A stretch of 64,000 nucleotides of DNA from Strigamia acuminata. Lineage: Eukaryota > Arthropoda > Chilopoda > Geophilomorpha > Linotaeniidae. This document shows, piece after piece, positions 22,020 through 32,514 of the stretch (the stretch's first letter is position 1; each line of letters begins with the position of its first letter). The notes under the pieces are model-generated. The model worked only from the letters and a program-made list of their open reading frames with translations. It searched no databases and was not told where the DNA came from. The DNA lies in contig OX442314.1 of NCBI GenBank assembly GCA_949358305.1, positions 57,731,369 through 57,795,368 on the forward strand, read 5' to 3'. A program made the position numbers and the translations under genes.

Positions 22020-24070
22020 TGTGACGGAATAAGAGACATGAATATATAATTAGTATGATATAAAGGAATAGTTAAGGGGTTAAGTTAGGCTGCACTGCAA
22101 TGGCGGTTGCAGTTAAGGCGGGAAAGAGCTCTTGAGTGACGTGAGTCACTTGAGAGGGGTGACAGGGGGTCATTGGCACGTGACCACAAGTAGTTTAAAG
22201 ACTAGAGAGGAATAATTATAATAAGGAATAGAATTAAGTGGAATAAAACATCTGACTTCGATTTAACAAGCGACAGCATAAATTGATAGAGTGTAAATTG
22301 GTTAAACCTGATTTGAGCCAAACACAAGTGTGTAATATAAATGAATAAACTAATTTATTACTAATATCTGATAGATTAATCACCATATCCAAAATATATA
22401 TATACATATGTACAAGACACAGCGCTAAACAGGGCCTCCAATATAATTGGGGTATTACAAAGACAGAAATATATTTAAATACGCTGACACGGTTAGATTG
22501 ATGGGTGCATGAAGAATTCATGGCCCAAAGCTAAGAGGGGAAGCAAACAAAGATAAAGAGTAAGCGCTCTTTTAATTACGCTACACACATGTGTAAAAGG
22601 GGGAAATAAGAAGGGAACAAAATGGCGGCTCAATCAATACGTCATTGATTGCAATTCGGTTCGGCTGCAATTTGATTAACAGGTGTCGTCACAAACATAC
22701 ATTGGCCTTGAAGAAGACCAATGGAGCTAAAACTTAATGGTTATTAATTATTAGTGCAAACTCTTAATTAATCGGTTTGGTGGGTTTAAAGACCCAATAA
22801 AATGGCTGAGAGGAGTGCAAACAGACATTGAAGTCGAGACCTAGCTATCTATTGCAAGTGTGTGAGCGAATGCTCTAGCTAAGCAGGAAAACAGCTACAT
22901 GCATTGAGATGGTCACTGTTTACTCAGTGCCAAGTGTCTACACGTAGCATTCCTTTAGAGTCGGATTGCTGACACATTGAGATGCAAAGCAATTACTTGC
23001 AATGAAGTACTATGCCAGCAATAACCATAAATGACAGGTAAGGGGAATTCATATCAAGGTGATATGGTTCCAAGGAAAAGTAGTGAGAGAAATGATTATC
23101 TAACAATTGACTTTGAATAAGTAAAGGCAACCAACTAACATATTAACTTAGATCAAAACCATTGAGGACTTTAGTGGGATTCCACTAAAGTCTTTCTAAT
23201 AAATAAGCTAAGGTAATAATGCAGTTTCTGGCTTACCTAATACTGTAGTTCCACGGTCAAGAATCATTGAGTCCAGAGTTCAAAAAGGGTTGCGGGATTT
23301 TGGCGGGAAAATCCACCAACAAAGCCAGGGCGGCAAAGTCGGGGTAGAGGCAACAAAACCTATCTTTTCACCTCATCTTCACCTCCATTGCCATCCTACT
23401 TCCCCCAGCTGTCAACTGCAGGAAGTTTTACATGCTTGCCCAGTAATTAAATACCATATAAGCTCACATGTTGCTCGTAGGGCAACCAACTAAAGCGAGA
23501 TAGTGCGTCAAAACCTTGACGCACAACATAAGTCAAAACCAAAGGCAAGAACAAAATGTGTAAAGTCAAAATATATGGGCAAAATCTCTCTTGGAAACTC
23601 TGTCCAGAGTTTATATAAACTTCTGAACAATACCTCATTGGAATGGAACCAATGGGGTAGCCAAACCAATAACAACAAGAGTCTTGCCTCATTAGTATGA
23701 GGCGGGAATAAACCACAAAGCACATACCTCATTAGTATGTGGTGAAGGAGGGGAGACGAGCGTGGCGAGGTCAAGAGTACTCTTGGCCTTGCAAGGTCAT
23801 ACTGGTGTTGATAAACAACACTAACACTGAGTTGGCATAGAGCGGCTCCACTGAGCAGTGAGCCAAGATGGCGACCAAGGAAAGAAAGAATACTCTTTCA
23901 ACTGTAATATAAACATATCTTATGACCCGTGAGGCTTAGGGCTCACTTATATGGTCTAGGACTCATATAAAGCTTAATTAAATAAATACCAGAGTTAGAA
24001 AACCTTTAAAGTAATTATAAACCTTTATTTAATGTTAAATACCAACCTACGGTATTTTGGTACCGTCACA
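22020..24070 (-). repeat. 3' LTR of the large Gypsy element
   Basis: 2051 bp with 8-bp inverted ends. It matches 52,023-55,247 along its length once the foldback is removed, but with many substitutions and indels (my rough impression is about 80-90% identity). It carries an overlapping CRE-like/AP-1 palindrome at 22,129-22,156. I could not find a clear polypurine tract next to 24,071. Confidence 0.85.
22129..22156. promoter_or_regulatory. CRE-like plus AP-1-like palindrome in the LTR
   Basis: TGACGTGA (22,137-22,144) overlaps TGAGTCA (22,142-22,148) within an imperfect palindrome running CTCTTGAG to TTGAGAG. It is conserved in the other LTR at about 52,132-52,159 although flanking LTR sequence has diverged. 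A bZIP binding site is inferred. Confidence 0.45.
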
Positions 24071-24858
24071 CGTGCCCGGAAGAAGGTGCGTGCGTCCTAC
24101 GCATGCATCTAAATCGCCAAGACCAGAATAAATAAGTCAAAATTGAAGAGAAAAATTTATTGAGGTAAAAACCCCTAAAAAAACTCTTGGTGCGAAGGCA
24201 CCTTTACAAGAAGATGGTGTCGTAGCACCGTAAGGTATTTTAATGTTGAGGTATACAAAGATTGATAATTGAGAAGGGAGTGGTTCCCTGACCTTAGTCG
24301 CTACTCCGAACTGAGTGAGTCTGTGACGTTGGGACGGGCAAAACCACATTCGTTAAACATCATTCATCAAAGAAAAGGAAGCATCTCGGAACCGAGATGG
24401 TTTTGGGGTCGGTGACCGGCCAAATGATCACATAAGAATTACTAAACCCGCAAAAACTAGTTCATTAGGAAATAAAATAATACATTTGAAATTTTAAGAC
24501 AAATAGAATTAACCAGGCGTTTTCTGTTCACAGAGAATATACGTCAAACCGAATTACACAATAATATATAAAATAAAACGGATATTTATATATATCACAC
24601 AGGACTAATATCAGCAGAGTTACATTGCATGAAAACCTTAAATTAACATACACAAAATAATAAAGCAAGAAAACACAAGTGGTAAACATACAGACCAATA
24701 ATGAGGATCTCAATGTCTCTTATGGCCCGCAAGGTCACAAAATTACTAATTAATACAACAGAAATGGAACTTATCATAAAACAAACAGAATAACAACAAA
24801 ATTTAAACATGCACAGAATCTGACATGAAATAAAGGCGATACACATAATCTAGTGCGC
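24071..24858. other. 3' non-coding segment of the large Gypsy element
   Basis: It lies between the stop of ORF3 and the 3' LTR. AT-rich, with no ORF that I recognise. Confidence 0.5.
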
Positions 24859-26559
24859 CTAAACGTCTTGAACCATGTCGGGGGCAGGTGAGTTGGGGGC
24901 GGTAAAATAAACATTCTTGTCGCAAGGGGATGCGTGTTCGAGCTCCACAGAAAGATTCAACGACACATTGGGAGGATCTACCGACAAAATTGGAGAAGTT
25001 GGCCGAACGGCCGTAGTAGTCAAATTACTCATGGAGTCGGTTAAGTCCTCGACTTGAAAAAAGTTGAAGGGACGCTCGGGAATTTGTCCGGAGAAAATGG
25101 GTGCATTTAAACCTTTTTGGTAATTGTCAAAGGACTCGATAAAGCGGACAGGATCTCTGGCAAAGGCCGACGGGATGTGCTGCATCCACACCCGTGTCAT
25201 CGTTCTATTCAGAATAAAGACGCGTTCCCAACTGGCGTCCCACACATCACATCGCAGGTGATAGTGTGGATTAAGAGACGTGGCCTCCACAATTAACTTC
25301 TGGGCCCTCCTGAGTTTGTTAATTAAAAACACGTATCCATCATATCGCTTAGTGATGCTAAAAATAGCTTTTCCCACCTTGAAAAGAAATTCGCTCAAAA
25401 TCGGAACCAATCTACGGGCGCGCGCTAATTGCCGGTCGGGAGTAAGCAAGCTAATCTCACAAGAGAACTCGGGCAATGCAAAATCCTCCGGAATCTCGAC
25501 ATCTACGTAAGGAGACATTATTACTCGCTCATAACTTTCGGGTTTAACGGAACGCTGGGCAGCGTCAGCTTTAGCTGCTTCTTCTAGCAATTTGACGTGA
25601 GCAAGGGCCGATGCGAGCGCATCAGAAAGTAACGCGATCTGTTTGTCTTTTGCGTCCGCTGAGGCGGCTCTGGGCTTAGAACTACCTGCGGGTTCAGTCA
25701 AAACTCTATCTAAATGCGCTTTAATCGTTTTGATGTTCCACTCGGCATCGGAGGGAGAATTCTTACCGAAAGTGAACAAATTAGTGGCGGGTTCCGTAAA
25801 CAATTGCCCATGTGGAGACGTAAGTTTCTCGCACTTCTCACAAAGAGACCAGCGGCGGGCGCTATTTGACCATGCGGTCATGACAACTATATTCTTGATG
25901 CCTGCGGTCCAGGGAGTCCCTCGCGGACGTTTGCCGTCGCCCAAACAATTTAGGCACGCTACTAAGTGCTGCCCCCCGACCGCACCACACAACCAACTAC
26001 AGCCTGTGCACAGGGGGCACGACACATATATACTAGTGTCAAATCTAGGTGTAGCATGCGGGCGGCCGTGCTTCACATCCCAGTCACATTTGTCTCGTCG
26101 CTTGTTAAGTAACTCAACCGTTTCGGCAGAAGCATTTGGGCGGAGTTCGTGCCAGTCGTAACTATGCGATAGGCCAAGTGATAAGGGGTTGGTAACTGTA
26201 GACACAGTGGGAGCCTTTGATTCGGGGCGCACAAAATCACCATAAGGGTTTGTCGGCGAAATAGGGGTTTGAAAGCGCAGTGCACCACGAGCATTACCAA
26301 AACTGCCTCGAGAGGGCGGTGGAGTCGATTGTTCATCGGAAAAGTTCTTGGTGATCTTGACGGGTGGATCTTCTGTTAATGAGTCCTCCGATCGGGCAGA
26401 CAGCATGCGTTTCTTAGGGTCCGGGTTTATTCTTGAGGGCCGAGATCCGAATGGACGCCTGGTATACATCTGGTACATAACTTCCGGTGGGTAAAAACAA
26501 GAAAAATCAGCAAAAGTTACCCAAATCTTAGGCCTACGAAAGTATGTTGATCGACTCAT
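24859..26559 (-). CDS. ORF3 of the large Gypsy element (566 aa, env position, not Env-like)
   Basis: Intact frame from ATG at 26,557-26,559. The longer frame to 26,736 runs through the inserted BEL LTR and is not native. The protein has a basic Ser/Pro-rich N-terminus (1-120), a Cys-rich region at about 175-260 (CPLCTGCSWLC, CLNC, CEKCEK) that could bind zinc, an Ala-rich helix near 310-340, and a helical C-terminal domain with KLRRAQKLIVEATSLN. I see no signal peptide, furin site or membrane anchor, so it is not an envelope. A CAG-ATG at 26,467-26,472 after a pyrimidine-rich stretch offers an alternative spliced start. The helical domain is distantly like the remnant at 20,747-21,469. Function unknown; a gag-like, RNA-binding or regulatory role is possible. 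Confidence 0.75.
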   Translation of the reverse strand: MSRSTYFRRPKIWVTFADFSCFYPPEVMYQMYTRRPFGSRPSRINPDPKKRMLSARSEDSLTEDPPVKITKNFSDEQSTPPPSRGSFGNARGALRFQTPISPTNPYGDFVRPESKAPTVSTVTNPLSLGLSHSYDWHELRPNASAETVELLNKRRDKCDWDVKHGRPHATPRFDTSIYVSCPLCTGCSWLCGAVGGQHLVACLNCLGDGKRPRGTPWTAGIKNIVVMTAWSNSARRWSLCEKCEKLTSPHGQLFTEPATNLFTFGKNSPSDAEWNIKTIKAHLDRVLTEPAGSSKPRAASADAKDKQIALLSDALASALAHVKLLEEAAKADAAQRSVKPESYERVIMSPYVDVEIPEDFALPEFSCEISLLTPDRQLARARRLVPILSEFLFKVGKAIFSITKRYDGYVFLINKLRRAQKLIVEATSLNPHYHLRCDVWDASWERVFILNRTMTRVWMQHIPSAFARDPVRFIESFDNYQKGLNAPIFSGQIPERPFNFFQVEDLTDSMSNLTTTAVRPTSPILSVDPPNVSLNLSVELEHASPCDKNVYFTAPNSPAPDMVQDV

Positions 26560-26621
26560 GACAGAACATAATAAATTACGAGTAGATGAAATAAATTTAA
26601 AGGGTAAAATAATCGTTTTTA

Positions 26622-26626
26622 GAGCA
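26622..26626. repeat. target-site duplication GAGCA, left of the BEL/Pao element
   Basis: Repeated exactly at 32,878-32,882. Confidence 0.95.
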
Positions 26627-26989
26627 TGTAAATTTCCAGCAAGGAAAGAACACTCACGTGATGTACGAGTTCGAAATTTGGAGTCGGGGTCGGATTTTGT
26701 CAAGTTTAGTTCATGTTGTCGCGGAGCAAAAAGCAAACGTGTGTTAACAGGTTAAACTTTATTTGCACAGTAAAGAAACTGGGTTTTTACAAAAGGTAAT
26801 TGGTTTCTAAGAAAAAAGGGGTTGGGGTATTCGAGTTCAGGGGTCAACGTTCGGGGATGCAAAAAGAAGAGTCACTCAGTGGTGACCAAAAGAACTAAGT
26901 AAAGAAAACAATACATCAAACAAATCAAATATCGCAAATAAATCAAACTAACAACAAATATAAATTGCACTTGCAGTTGAAATTTCACA
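26627..26989 (-). repeat. 3' LTR of the BEL/Pao element
   Basis: 363 bp, identical to the copy at 32,515-32,877. Minus-strand ends TGTGAAATTTC and AAATTTACA. Confidence 0.95.
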
Positions 26990-27033
26990 CTGCGCCCCGA
27001 AAGGGGGAAAAACAGTTCAAATTTATCTTCTGC

Positions 27034-30000
27034 TCACTCGTCTAACTCGAGGAGGCACAATCGCTGAATTGGTCTTCGAATTATCTTTTGGTTGGTCGTC
27101 ACTACTTCGGCAGAACGGATTTTTCCATCACGACCAACAAACACTTTTCTTACTCGTGCCATCTTCCACTGCATGCGAGGAGTGCAGAGTTCCTCGACGA
27201 GTACCATGTCGCCCTCCATCAATTCTCTCGAAGGCTTTTTTGTCTTGCGAAATTCACGAAGTTCTACGAGATATTCATGTTTCCACCGACGCCAAAAGAG
27301 TTGGACCAAATGTTGACGGTGTTTCCATCGTCCCACAAGCTCTTTTCTAGAAGTGTTTTCGAGTTCGAGTCGCTGTTGACGATGGTCCGGCAGAGCAATC
27401 ATTCTTCTCGTCAATAAAAAATGCGCAGGCGTCAGCGGTGGTTTTTCTGATGGGTCGTCCGAAACGTAAGTGAGGGGACGCGAGTTTATGTTGGCTTCAA
27501 TTCTTACTAGAGTTGAAAGTAATTGTTCGAAATTAAGGCTGGACTTTCCCAAAATTTTCTTTAAACTCAGCTTCACGGTTTTTACTAACCGCTCCCAAAA
27601 CCCCCCCCACCAAGGGGCGAGCTCGACAATGTATCGCCAATCGATATTGTTGGTGGTGAGATGATTTTGAAACGGAGTTTGTATTATTGAGTCGTAGAGT
27701 AGTTTCAAATCTTTTTCGGCGCGCTTGAAAGTTTTCGCGTTGTCGGACATAATTATTCGGGGAAGTCCTCGACGTCCGGTGAACCTCGTAAAGGCGTCAA
27801 TGAATGTCTCGCTGGTCAAATTTGATACCAGTTCGAGATGTACTCCTCTCGTAACGGCACATGTAAAAAGTGCGACGTAACTCTTGCTGCCGTCCTTTAA
27901 AATCAATGGTCCCGCGAAATCCACTCCTGTTACCTCGAAGGGGTCACTCGGTTCGACACGATCGTTTGGAAGTGGAGCTTCCATTTGAGTCATGGTTGGC
28001 TGCAGGACTTTACGACATGTGACGCAATGACGCAAAATCGATTTTATTTCTCTTCGGGCTTTGGGCATCCAAAATCGCGATCGAAATTCGGAAAGTGTGT
28101 CGCCCAGACCACCGTGGAGCGTCCGCAAATGGCAACCGTGGATGATCAGCTTCGAAAAGTTTGAGTTGGGATCAATAACGATTGGGAAATTGAAATCTTC
28201 TTCGTTTTTGGCTGTTCGGATACGGCTGTTAATGCGTAGAATTCCATCAGTGTCGCAGATGACGTTGACTTTCTTCAACATCGAGTCGGGGGGTACACGT
28301 CGATTTTCTTTGAGACAAATCTTTTCAGCGACAAAGCGGCAACTCTGCATGTTCAAAATCAATCGTTTTTCGGCGTTTCTCATTTCTTGCGCGTTTAAAT
28401 TTCCTTTGTATTTTTCTTGGTCTTCTGTCTTCGAGCGACAGTTGTGGAGGAAGCGCATCAAATAGGCGGTAACCCGTATCGCCTTAGTCCACGAGCTAAA
28501 TCGATCTGGTTCGAGGAGCGTCTCGATTAGAAATATCGGGATTAAATTTATCGAGGTTGAGCTCGTAATTTCTTCGAGGTCGTCGAATTCGGATATTTCT
28601 TCAGCAGAAATATTATTTGGCCATTCTTCCGGTTCTTTGGTGAGCCAAGATGGTCCATTTATCCACTCTTCATCTTCTATTAATGTTTTGGCAGGAACCC
28701 CTCTGGTAAGTCTGTCCGCGGGATTGTCCTTGCCTGGCACATGGCGCCAGTCGTCCGTATTCGTGTTTTCGATTATTTCGCGTACTCGATTGGTTACGAA
28801 GGGGTGTGACTTGCGTTGATGGTTGCGAATCCAGAAGTAAGTTATACTGGAATCGGTCCAATAAGTGGCAGAGTCAGTCGTCAAAAAGTTCAGTTTCTTC
28901 GCAATTCTCGACAACAGTAACGCCCCCATGAGTTCTAGTTTGGGTAGAGTTAATGTCTTTATGGGGGCTACTCTGGTTTTCACTAGGCACAGACGGGTCA
29001 CCACTCGATCTTGGTAAACAGTTCGCAAATATACCACGACGCCGTATGCCTTTTTTGAGGCGTCGCAGAAAAAATGAAAATCGCGTCGAATTGGGGTCTC
29101 ATCGGTGTCGCCTAAGTGACGAGGGATCGAAAAATGTCTCAAACTCGAAATTTGTGTCTGCCATTTCCTCCAGTCGTTTATCAAGTTGTCGGGGAGTATG
29201 ACATCCCAATCGATTCCTAACTTCCAGAGTTCTTGCAGAAAAAACTTCCCAGTGATGGTGAACGGGGCAAGAAATCCTAACGGATCAAAAATCCTAGCAA
29301 TTGTCTGTGTTACTTCTCGTTTCGTAGTTTTCGAAGTGGGAGGAATGTCGGCCCAATCACCAATCTCAACTCTCAAAATGTCTTCAACAAAGTTCCAATG
29401 CAAACCCAAAACTGACGTTTCTTCCTTTTCGGGTTCTGTTGTCGCATCAGCGGGGTATTCTTTACGGAAAAGTTCACGAAGCTCGGGCGAATTGCTTTGC
29501 CATTTATGCAACATCAGGTGCGCCCGAGACATGATGACGCGTGATTCGGTGAATATTTTCAGCGCTTCGGCTAACGTTTTCAGGCTGTCGATCAAATCGT
29601 CGACGTAAAAACGTTCTTTCAATCTCAGTGCAGTAATTGGAAATTCATCGCTGGATCGGTCGAGGTGAATGATGATCGTCCCGTTGAGTAGATAAGGGCT
29701 GGAGGTGGCTCCAAACACTACACGTAATTGTCTCATTTTTCGAATTATTACCGGGTCCGTGCCATTCCAATCTGGTTGAACCCACAGAAATCGCACGTAA
29801 TCGCAATCGGGTTGCGCAAGCAATATTTGAAGAAAAGCCTTCTCGATGTCCGAAAGTAGAGCGAAAAAGTTCCAACGGAAGAAAATCAACATTCTTACAA
29901 TCTCAGGCAACAAATTCGGTCCCTTGTCGAGGCAATCATTGAGGGAGAGTTCTTTTTTCGCATTGGAAGAGGCGTCGAACACAATTCGGACTTTAGTGGT

Positions 30001-32280
30001 GGTTCGATTTTCCTTCACGACAGGTCGGTGTGGCATGTAATAACAATTCGGATTGTCGGGGTTTGAACACTCTTCAATGACGCCTTCTCGTAGCTGGTCA
30101 TCGAATATTTTTTGGTACGCAATTCGTAGGCCGGGGTTTCGCTGTAGTCGACGGATCAGGTTCCAGAAACGGCGTTCGGCGATTCGATAATTGTTCGCCA
30201 ATTGTTGTTTGTCGATTACCCACGGAAGGGCCACTTCATATCGTCCCTCACGTGTTGTGGTGGTGTCACGAAAGGCTTGGAGTCGGGTGTCGTTTTCGTC
30301 GCCGTCGTCGTTTAATGTCTCGTGTCTGATGCCGATTGATTCCAATTCCCAAAAATTTCGTAAGTAGTCATCGGTAGAAATGTTCTGGTGCTCACTAGTG
30401 GATACTTGAAGAGCTGGAGCAAATGCTGTGGCTACGGAGGTTATGTTGGGCGAAGAACCAAGCGGGATCCATCCAAAAATCGTTTCGAGTGCGCAAAGTC
30501 TTTTCTCTAATTTCATCGATTGTCCGGTCAGAATTTCGCCATAAAAGTCAGCACCTAAAAGGAGAAGAATTTCCACATTAATACTCGGTTCATTGAATTC
30601 AATTCCCCTTTGTTTCAGGCTGGCTCGTAAGCTCGCCGTCAACTCTAGAGATACAGGATGGGTAATCTTTTCAGTCTCCAAAGCGTGGAGTTCGCATTTT
30701 TTAGATGCATCGTCACAATTCAAAATGGTCACGTTGTATTTGTGACGGACTGATATTTTGGGCTCGTCGTCGAATTTAGTAATTTGCACGACGGATTGTC
30801 CTCTCGATTCAAGTTCAAGCTCGAGCGCCAGTGAAGTCACAATGTATGATGAGGGACTTCCAGTGTCTAACAAACAGTTTATAATGCGTTCACGTCCACG
30901 ATGAGCGACTTTCACGGTGAACACAGGCATTACCGCATTCTGCAGATGTACGGTTTCAACCATATTTGCTGGAGTCAGTGTCGTAATCGGAGTCGGGTTT
31001 AAAGTCGGAGGCGGAGTATTTTTTGATAGCTCGATGGTCGCCAAATCGGTGTCACAAACCAAAGTGTGGTGTCTTCTGTGGCACTTATCGCAAGTGGATC
31101 GAGCAGGACATTCACGAGCAACATGTCTCGTCTCAAGACATCTAAAGCAACGGCCATGACTTTTGCACGCTGATTTTCGGTCGGCAATTGAGAGCGGGCA
31201 TGCTTCCTTCTTGTGATCATTTTTGCTGCAGAAAAGGCAGCTGTCGATTCGTGCGGTGAGTGCGGAGGTTGTTGATTTCGGTGTAAACTGTCGCTTCTCG
31301 TTCGTCGTCTTTTTCGAGTCGAAATTAAATTTATTTGTCTTTTCCTCGGGCGCTCTACGTGCTGGTTGCGTCGATACGAGGTAAGAAGCGAACAGGTCGG
31401 GCTTTTCCTGTGTGAAAATCTCTTCACGAATTGAGTCTAACAGTTCGGTAATTGGAAACACGTGCACTCCTTTGCGCTCGCCCGTGTAACGGGTTACCCA
31501 CTGGCGAGGCATCGTCGCAAGAATCATCGGGCTTACGGACTCGTTGAGTGACACCTCGGACATCTCGGCTCCTCTCAGCCCTCGTACGTGGCTCTCGCTG
31601 TCGTCGTATATGCGTTTCAGGCCGGCGACGTCGTTGAGGTATTTTATCGGGGTGGCGCAACGCAGGGCGGCCAAGTGCGCTTCACGGATGGCGTACACGT
31701 TCCCAAATCGTTCGGTAAGCAATGTTTTTGCACTCACATAATTTAAGTCCGTTACGGCAAGTCGTTTCACCACATTTCCCGCTTCTCCGGTCAGCATTCC
31801 TTTCAAATAGACGAGCTTGGTGGAGTCGTCCAAATTTGTGTTTTTGTCCACACTGGCCGAAAAATGTCCCCAAAACTCGTTCCAGTCCGTCGCTTTCCCA
31901 TCAAATTTCATCGGGTCGATTTTCGGTAACTTCATGGTGAGATTGTTGGAACTCACGCTGCTTAAGGAGGTCGAACGGGATATTGTTGTGGGATTCAATT
32001 TGTCATCAATGGCGGTCAAACAATCAGTCACGCTCTCAAAATATTCCTCAGCCTGCACCATGTCAGCATCCAATTCATCACCATCTGTCAACAACTCAAG
32101 AATTTTATTATCCAATTCTTTTAAGTCAGTTCTTTTTATTTCCAATTGGCTTTTGAGTTTTTTCAAAGCCAACATATTTATAGTAGCTTCTTTCAATTCT
32201 TTGTCTGCTTTGTCCACCGCTTTAGTGATGAACGTGCGCGTCGATCCACGTTGGCGTTTCAGCAAGGTCAAATCCGCCAT
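27034..32280 (-). CDS. BEL/Pao gag-pol polyprotein (1748 aa)
   Basis: Single frame. The N-terminus is a coiled coil, followed at about 115-280 by the BEL gag domain (KLPKIDPMKFDGKATDWNEF). Then come CCHC-type knuckles at about 350-410 (CFRCLETRHVARECP), a retropepsin (CLLDTGSPSSYI, about 465), RT at about 730-950 (VRIVFDASS; FYVDDLIDS), RNase H (FFCDASKKAYGVVVYL), the integrase zinc domain (HGCHLRTLHGG and CVTCRKVL), the integrase core (GVDFAGPL, IMSDNAKTF, FWERLVKTVK) and the C-terminal DUF5641-type domain (EGDMVLVEE). All catalytic residues I can check are present (D in protease; YVDD; D, D, E in integrase). No stop or frameshift. Length is normal for the clade, and no Env follows. Confidence 0.97.
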   Translation of the reverse strand: MADLTLLKRQRGSTRTFITKAVDKADKELKEATINMLALKKLKSQLEIKRTDLKELDNKILELLTDGDELDADMVQAEEYFESVTDCLTAIDDKLNPTTISRSTSLSSVSSNNLTMKLPKIDPMKFDGKATDWNEFWGHFSASVDKNTNLDDSTKLVYLKGMLTGEAGNVVKRLAVTDLNYVSAKTLLTERFGNVYAIREAHLAALRCATPIKYLNDVAGLKRIYDDSESHVRGLRGAEMSEVSLNESVSPMILATMPRQWVTRYTGERKGVHVFPITELLDSIREEIFTQEKPDLFASYLVSTQPARRAPEEKTNKFNFDSKKTTNEKRQFTPKSTTSALTARIDSCLFCSKNDHKKEACPLSIADRKSACKSHGRCFRCLETRHVARECPARSTCDKCHRRHHTLVCDTDLATIELSKNTPPPTLNPTPITTLTPANMVETVHLQNAVMPVFTVKVAHRGRERIINCLLDTGSPSSYIVTSLALELELESRGQSVVQITKFDDEPKISVRHKYNVTILNCDDASKKCELHALETEKITHPVSLELTASLRASLKQRGIEFNEPSINVEILLLLGADFYGEILTGQSMKLEKRLCALETIFGWIPLGSSPNITSVATAFAPALQVSTSEHQNISTDDYLRNFWELESIGIRHETLNDDGDENDTRLQAFRDTTTTREGRYEVALPWVIDKQQLANNYRIAERRFWNLIRRLQRNPGLRIAYQKIFDDQLREGVIEECSNPDNPNCYYMPHRPVVKENRTTTKVRIVFDASSNAKKELSLNDCLDKGPNLLPEIVRMLIFFRWNFFALLSDIEKAFLQILLAQPDCDYVRFLWVQPDWNGTDPVIIRKMRQLRVVFGATSSPYLLNGTIIIHLDRSSDEFPITALRLKERFYVDDLIDSLKTLAEALKIFTESRVIMSRAHLMLHKWQSNSPELRELFRKEYPADATTEPEKEETSVLGLHWNFVEDILRVEIGDWADIPPTSKTTKREVTQTIARIFDPLGFLAPFTITGKFFLQELWKLGIDWDVILPDNLINDWRKWQTQISSLRHFSIPRHLGDTDETPIRRDFHFFCDASKKAYGVVVYLRTVYQDRVVTRLCLVKTRVAPIKTLTLPKLELMGALLLSRIAKKLNFLTTDSATYWTDSSITYFWIRNHQRKSHPFVTNRVREIIENTNTDDWRHVPGKDNPADRLTRGVPAKTLIEDEEWINGPSWLTKEPEEWPNNISAEEISEFDDLEEITSSTSINLIPIFLIETLLEPDRFSSWTKAIRVTAYLMRFLHNCRSKTEDQEKYKGNLNAQEMRNAEKRLILNMQSCRFVAEKICLKENRRVPPDSMLKKVNVICDTDGILRINSRIRTAKNEEDFNFPIVIDPNSNFSKLIIHGCHLRTLHGGLGDTLSEFRSRFWMPKARREIKSILRHCVTCRKVLQPTMTQMEAPLPNDRVEPSDPFEVTGVDFAGPLILKDGSKSYVALFTCAVTRGVHLELVSNLTSETFIDAFTRFTGRRGLPRIIMSDNAKTFKRAEKDLKLLYDSIIQTPFQNHLTTNNIDWRYIVELAPWWGGFWERLVKTVKLSLKKILGKSSLNFEQLLSTLVRIEANINSRPLTYVSDDPSEKPPLTPAHFLLTRRMIALPDHRQQRLELENTSRKELVGRWKHRQHLVQLFWRRWKHEYLVELREFRKTKKPSRELMEGDMVLVEELCTPRMQWKMARVRKVFVGRDGKIRSAEVVTTNQKIIRRPIQRLCLLELDE

Positions 32281-32494
32281 TTTGGTTTATATTGTTCGTA
32301 AATTTTCGGTGATTAAAGGGTTTATGCGTAATTACGGTTTGATGAAGCGTTAATCGGTTTTCGGTCGTTTTTATCGTCGGTCGTGTATCGTCGGGTCGTG
32401 TAGTCGTCGTTGTATCGTCGGGGTTGCGTATCGTCGGGTCGAGTCGTCGTTTTCTCGTGGGCACCACGTGTCGAAGGTCGCGCCGGGACGGATT

Positions 32495-32512
32495 TCCCGG
32501 GTTTCGGCACCA
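32495..32512 (-). promoter_or_regulatory. primer-binding site, tRNA-Phe
   Basis: On the plus strand TCCCGGGTTTCGGCACCA equals the 3' end of metazoan tRNA-Phe including CCA, 18 of 18. It lies 2 nt inside the 5' LTR (sense minus). Confidence 0.9.
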
Positions 32513-32514
32513 AA

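Noticed and set aside
24859-26559. Retroviral-type env
   Set aside because: No signal peptide, cleavage site, fusion-peptide-like segment or transmembrane helix. Same judgement for the 921-aa ORF.
26560-26736. N-terminal extension of the 566-aa ORF3
   Set aside because: The extra 59 codons come from the inserted BEL LTR and its junction, and the same peptide recurs at the other LTR. The native start is at 26,559 or downstream.
28953-32353. Plus-strand ORFs opposite the BEL polyprotein
   Set aside because: Shadow frames of a confirmed 1748-aa coding sequence.
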